Below are positions 6,598 through 9,355 of a DNA stretch of 9,355 nt, piece after piece. This DNA is from Acetobacteraceae bacterium. Lineage in GTDB: Bacteria > Pseudomonadota > Alphaproteobacteria > Acetobacterales > Acetobacteraceae. The position numbers and the translations under genes were made by a program. Under the pieces are notes generated by a model that was not told where the DNA came from, made no database searches, and saw nothing but the letters and a program-made list of their open reading frames with translations. Where the stretch lies: assembly GCA_947462945.1 (NCBI GenBank), contig CANHTE010000021.1, positions 1 to 9,355 of the forward strand, read 5' to 3'. Within the stretch, counting starts at the first letter, position 1, and the number at the start of each line of letters is the position of its first letter.

Positions 6598-7362
6598 TCA
6601 GCCCTTGAATTGGCCTGCGCCGTCGATATCGATCACCGTTCCATTCAGATATCCGCCGCGCGGTGAGGCGCCGAATACGGCCATGTCCGCGATCTCTCGT
6701 GGCTCGATCGGACGGTCGAAGGGCAGGCCCTTGATCATTTCCGGCCAACGATTCGGGTCCCCCAGGGCCTGTTCCGCGCGGAAGCGGGCTTGGGTTTCCA
6801 TGCGCTCGGTGCGCGTCACCGCCGGGTTGATGCCAAAGACGCGCACATTCTCCTTCTGCGCGTCGAAACCCACCGCCGAGGTGAAGGCGATGATCGCCGC
6901 ATTGCCCGCCGTGCCCGCGATATAGCCTGGCTTCCAGGCCCGCCCGGCCATGCCGATGATATTCACGATCACACCCGATTTCCGCGCGCACATGCTGCCC
7001 ATGAAGGCCTGCGTCAGGTGGAAATACCCAAAGACCTTGAGCTGCCAGGCCTCCTCCCATTTCTCCATGGAGATATCGGCAATCCCGCCCGAGGGGATGG
7101 CGCCGGCATTGTTCACCAGGATATCCGCATCGGGCGCAAAGGCGTGCAGCCGCGCGCGCTCCGCCGGTTTGGAAAGATCGGCCGTCACGGCCTCGACCCG
7201 CACCTGGTATTTGGCACGCAGCCGGGCCGCCGCATCATCCGGTGCGCGGGCTGCGAGCACGATATCGCAGCCCTCAGCCGCGAAGGCCTCGGCACAGGCA
7301 TAGCCTATGCCCTTTGAGGCGCCCGTGATGACAACGCGCTTGCCGGCAAGTTCCATATCCAT
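6598..7362 (-). CDS. atypical short-chain dehydrogenase/reductase (SDR) family protein
   Basis: This 254-residue protein has the single Rossmann domain and length of classical SDRs. It has the dinucleotide loop TGASKGIG (13-20), D62 in TADLS, and NNAG (84-87). An Arg at 39 in LAARAP could favour NADP(H). The active site is abnormal. In the canonical Asn-Ser-Tyr-Lys tetrad only Tyr147 remains: the Asn position is Lys109 (WQLKVFGYF), the Ser position is Gly137 (NIIGMAG) and the YxxxK Lys is Thr151 (YIAGTAGNAA). The rest of the helix is well conserved, so this looks like a divergent subfamily rather than decay. It may bind a nucleotide without classical dehydrogenase chemistry, or use other residues. 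AGGAAA, 6 nt before the ATG (complement of 7369-7374), supports the start. The 55-bp tandem array lies immediately upstream. Confidence 0.85.
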   Translation of the reverse strand: MDMELAGKRVVITGASKGIGYACAEAFAAEGCDIVLAARAPDDAAARLRAKYQVRVEAVTADLSKPAERARLHAFAPDADILVNNAGAIPSGGIADISMEKWEEAWQLKVFGYFHLTQAFMGSMCARKSGVIVNIIGMAGRAWKPGYIAGTAGNAAIIAFTSAVGFDAQKENVRVFGINPAVTRTERMETQARFRAEQALGDPNRWPEMIKGLPFDRPIEPREIADMAVFGASPRGGYLNGTVIDIDGAGQFKG

Positions 7363-7368
7363 GGTGAG

Positions 7369-7374
7369 TTTCCT
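7369..7374 (-). promoter_or_regulatory. ribosome binding site of the SDR gene
   Basis: The complement reads AGGAAA followed by six bases and then ATG at 7362-7360. It favours this ATG over the second in-frame Met two codons later. Confidence 0.65.
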
Positions 7375-7397
7375 GTGTTGAGTGCCCGGGCAAACCG

Positions 7398-7562
7398 GAC
7401 GCTCGTTGATGCGGCTGATTGGCCGCCCCGGCGAAGCCGCCTGCGCGGATCAGACGCTCGTTGATGCGGCTGACTGGCCACCCCGGCGAAGCCGCCTGCG
7501 CGGATCAGACGCTCGTTGATGCGGCTGATTGGCCACCTCGGCGAAGCCGCCTGCGCGGATCA
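7398..7562. repeat. tandem direct repeat, 3 x 55 bp
   Basis: Three head-to-tail 55-bp units lie at 7398-7452, 7453-7507 and 7508-7562. Each begins GACGCTCGTTGATGCGGCTG and ends with GCGAAGCCGCCTGCGCGGATCA (written here as GCGAAGCCGCC then TGCGCGGATCA). Any two units differ at only two positions, all near the middle. Because 55 is not a multiple of three, the phase shifts each unit, so the array does not encode a repeated peptide. Each unit holds small self-pairing parts, such as CCGC-CTGC-GCGG. It fills most of the 204 bp between the FMN-binding gene stop and the SDR start, so it lies in the likely SDR leader or promoter. A degraded fourth start (8 of 10 bases) at 7563-7572 runs into the end of the FMN-binding gene. 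Confidence 0.93.
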
Positions 7563-7566
7563 GGCG

Positions 7567-8190
7567 CTAGTTTCCCTCCCGCGCCGCACGCATCGCTTCC
7601 GCCAGCGCAGCATTATTGTGGCCGACATCCGCCAGGGCGCCATCCCGATCCGCAGCTGGGCGGTTTTGCGAGAGTTTGCGCTTGCCGATGAGCACTTCAA
7701 TCGTCAGCACAACGCCCACAATTCCCTTGAGCTGGCCGGCGATGAAATCAGCGGGCGCGTCGCCAACCGCCCAGCGCTCGGTGCGGGGTTTTTCATGGTG
7801 ATCCGTCAGTGTGGAGACGATCTCATGCAGTCGCGCCGCGTCCTCGATGATCTCGACCGGGCCTTCGGCATGCACGGCCTCATAATTCCATGTGGGCACG
7901 ACGCGGTGATGCTCAGCCTTGGACGCGTAGCTGGAGGGCGAGACATAGCCATCCGGCCCGGGGAAGATGGCAATGGCCCGCGCACCCTCACGCAGCGCCT
8001 TCCAATGCGGATTGGCGCGCGCCAGATGGCCGACGATGCGCACGCCATCCGTCAGCAGCGGCAGATGCGTGACATCGGGCATTCCATTCACACCGTTGCT
8101 GATCAGAAGGGGAAGTCGTGATTCCCGCATGAGGCGCAGCAGCACCTCGGGGCGGTCTTCGCGGAAGGCGGGGGGCGTGTAGAGAACCAT
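7567..8190 (-). CDS. PaiB-type FMN-binding protein (FMN-binding negative transcriptional regulator family)
   Basis: This 207-residue protein matches PaiB/Pai2-family length and motifs: MVLYTPPAFRE at the start, HLARANPHW (55-63), FPGPDGYVSPSSYASK (76-91), VVPTWNYEAVHAEG (97-110), GDAPADFIAGQLKGIVG (143-159) and GKRKLSQNRPAADRDG (169-184). The fold is a flavin-reductase-like split barrel that binds FMN, usually as a dimer. Bacillus PaiB was named for repressing sporulation and protease genes, but most relatives are untested and no DNA-binding domain is evident here, so an enzymatic or redox-sensing role is as likely. The ATG at 8190-8188 fits the conserved family N-terminus; the upstream ribosome site is weak (AGGCTAAG about 8 nt or more away). 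It lies 82 bp after the AzlC-like gene on the same strand. The stop overlaps the degraded edge of the 55-bp array. Confidence 0.88.
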   Translation of the reverse strand: MVLYTPPAFREDRPEVLLRLMRESRLPLLISNGVNGMPDVTHLPLLTDGVRIVGHLARANPHWKALREGARAIAIFPGPDGYVSPSSYASKAEHHRVVPTWNYEAVHAEGPVEIIEDAARLHEIVSTLTDHHEKPRTERWAVGDAPADFIAGQLKGIVGVVLTIEVLIGKRKLSQNRPAADRDGALADVGHNNAALAEAMRAAREGN

Positions 8191-8272
8191 GCCGCAAGCT
8201 TAGCCTGACAGCTTTGCTCCCTCAAATTCCCAGCCCTTTCGCGGCCTTGGCGGTCGATAGCGCAAGCAGGAC

Positions 8273-8977
8273 CTATCTGGCGTGGTCCCGCCAGGCGCCG
8301 GCGGCGGCGCCCAATATCGCGCCCGCCAGCACGGGCCAGGGCTGCCCCAGCCCCAAGCCATGCGAGGCCGTGACCGCAGCGATCGCGGCCACCACCCAGG
8401 GCAGCACCTCCGACGCACCGCGCCAGAGCGGCACCATCAGCGCGACCAACGTCGCCACGCTGGCAAAGAAAATCGGGTGGCCGGGCGGCAGGGCGATCAG
8501 GCCGGAAAAGGCATGGCCAAGTCCTGTCATGCTCATCCAGAACATCCAGAAGGTCAGACCCACGCCCAGCAGCAGCGCCGCATCCTTGCCGCCCGCCCTC
8601 TGGTCAGCGATGGCGATGGCGAAGCTGTTATCCACCAGCGTCGCCAGCGTGCCCCAAAGCCTCATGCCGCGCAGCTTGTCCAGCCAGGGGGCGAGGGCGG
8701 CGCCCATCGGCGCCAGGCGTAGATTGATGACCAAGGCCGCCAGCGTGGCACCCAGGATGGGCGCCGGATCGGTCCAGAGTTCCAGGGCCACCAGCTGGCT
8801 GGTTCCGGCAAAGACAAGGGCCGACATGACCATCGTCTCCAGCCAGGAAAGGCCGCGTGCATCAGCGAGCACGCCCACGATGAGGCCGAAGGGCGCCATG
8901 GCCGGCACCATCGGCAGCGAGATGCGAACCCCCCGCCAGAAACCCTGACGGGTGAAGACCACGCGGGAAGGGCTCAT
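8273..8977 (-). CDS. azlC: AzlC-type branched-chain amino acid exporter permease (no adjacent AzlD)
   Basis: This 234-residue membrane protein fits the AzlC family, the large subunit of branched-chain amino acid efflux systems (AzlCD / YgaZH). Visible signatures are PMVPAMAPFGLIVGVLADARGLSW (22-45, split here as PMVPAMAPFG and LIVGVLADARGLSW), MSALVFAGTSQLVALEL (51-67), LVINLRLAPMGAAL (82-95) and TLVDNSFAIA (113-122). Hydrophobic segments cover most of the rest. I chose the ATG at 8977: it overlaps the RecX-like stop as ATGA, and GGAGG lies 4 nt upstream; longer frames run through the RecX-like gene and are not hydrophobic. AzlC normally needs the roughly 100-residue AzlD, usually the next gene, but only 82 bp without such a frame separates it from the FMN-binding gene. 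AzlD may be elsewhere, or this member acts alone. Confidence 0.85.
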   Translation of the reverse strand: MSPSRVVFTRQGFWRGVRISLPMVPAMAPFGLIVGVLADARGLSWLETMVMSALVFAGTSQLVALELWTDPAPILGATLAALVINLRLAPMGAALAPWLDKLRGMRLWGTLATLVDNSFAIAIADQRAGGKDAALLLGVGLTFWMFWMSMTGLGHAFSGLIALPPGHPIFFASVATLVALMVPLWRGASEVLPWVVAAIAAVTASHGLGLGQPWPVLAGAILGAAAGAWRDHAR

Positions 8978-9355
8978 CGGGCCTCCGCCAGGCATTGCTC
9001 GGCTTCCACCCGGGGGGTGGCCAGGGCACGGCGCGCCACCTCTCCGCTGAAGCCGGCGCGGGCCAGGCTGGCCAGCCATTTCTGACGCAGCGCGGGTTCC
9101 GGCATGGCGGCGGCGAAAGGGCCGAAGCGGCGCTTGCGGCACAGGATCAGGGCGGCGGTGAACTCGCCGGGCATATCCTCATGGCCCAAGGCTGCCCGCG
9201 CGGTTTCGCTGGCAACACCCTTCGCCGAGAGATGCGCCAGCGTGGCGCGCGCCGAACGGCCGGAGCTGCGCAGCCGCCGGGCGCGGGCGGTCGCAAAGAC
9301 CGCGTCATCCACGGCCCCCACCTGCACCATCCGCGCGGCGATCATCACGGATTGC
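8974..9355 (-). CDS. recX: RecX-family regulatory protein, C-terminal part (partial)
   Basis: The open frame continues to the window edge (Gln-Ser before the first possible GTG/ATG at 9348-9343), so the true start probably lies beyond it. The visible 127 residues are all helical and basic, with repeated three-helix units such as LRSSGRSARATLAHLSAKGV, ARAAL, CRKRRFGPFA and LASLARAGFSGEVARRAL, the pattern of RecX. RecX binds RecA filaments and limits their extension, tuning recombination and the SOS response in the cytoplasm. No recA is visible here; in many alphaproteobacteria recX is not next to recA. The stop overlaps the AzlC-like start by 4 nt (ATGA), so the two are translationally coupled, an unusual pairing. 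The family call rests on pattern and helical repeats rather than an absolute motif. Confidence 0.72.
   Translation of the reverse strand, partial: QSVMIAARMVQVGAVDDAVFATARARRLRSSGRSARATLAHLSAKGVASETARAALGHEDMPGEFTAALILCRKRRFGPFAAAMPEPALRQKWLASLARAGFSGEVARRALATPRVEAEQCLAEAR

Noticed and set aside
7398..7562. Tandem units considered as a CRISPR array
   Set aside because: Units are contiguous and nearly identical over all 55 bp with no variable spacers, and no cas genes are present.
7419..7691. Open frame through the tandem repeats suggesting a repeat protein
   Set aside because: The 55-bp unit is not divisible by three, so the peptide is not repeated in register, and the frame runs antisense into the FMN-binding gene.
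8191..8272. Gap between AzlC-like and FMN-binding genes searched for a terminator
   Set aside because: No stem longer than a few base pairs or U-tract was found, so no terminator is called.
8200..8418. 72-codon minus-strand frame considered as the missing AzlD
   Set aside because: It overlaps the AzlC C-terminus in another frame, is Arg/Pro/Trp-rich and lacks the hydrophobic segments of AzlD.

Overview
The window is GC-rich and tightly packed. Codons end mostly in G or C, GTG starts occur, and stop/start overlaps are common. These traits and the protein families point to an alphaproteobacterium, plausibly Acetobacteraceae (Roseomonas-like). That placement is inference from composition and family recognition; no search was run.

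Layout. (1) Positions 1-140, minus strand: N-terminus of an M20-family metallopeptidase or amidohydrolase cut by the window edge. (2) Positions 190-3662, plus strand: a run starting with a hydantoin racemase-like Asp/Glu racemase superfamily protein. It is followed by a Tat-exported PhnD-family substrate-binding protein and two PhnE-type permeases whose reading frames are 5 nt apart and then overlap by 4 nt. No ATPase (PhnC) gene is in the window. (3) Positions 3690-5180, minus strand: an FAD/NAD(P)-binding oxidoreductase of flavin monooxygenase type, convergent with the transporter. (4) Positions 5258-6515, plus strand: a membrane fatty-acid desaturase family protein with three histidine boxes, then a 93-residue membrane protein. 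(5) Positions 6521-6566: two adjacent perfect inverted repeats between convergent genes. (6) Positions 6598-9355, minus strand, in transcription order: a RecX-like protein (partial at the edge), an AzlC-type permease overlapping it by 4 nt, a PaiB-type FMN-binding protein, a tandem array of three 55-bp repeats, and a short-chain dehydrogenase/reductase (SDR).

How they may work together. The peptidase, racemase-like protein and PhnD/PhnE/PhnE importer look like one uptake-and-processing locus for a small organic solute. The substrate cannot be read from sequence; phosphonate is only the family default. The other genes look like ordinary accessory metabolism with no clear joint pathway.

The points most worth a second look are: the importer without its ATPase; the racemase-like protein lacking both catalytic cysteines; the SDR lacking three of four catalytic-tetrad residues; the 55-bp tandem array upstream of that SDR; and AzlC without an adjacent AzlD but coupled to RecX. 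I see no CRISPR array, transposase, phage gene, rRNA or tRNA, and no convincing undescribed multi-gene system. No gene-free stretch exceeds about 205 bp.
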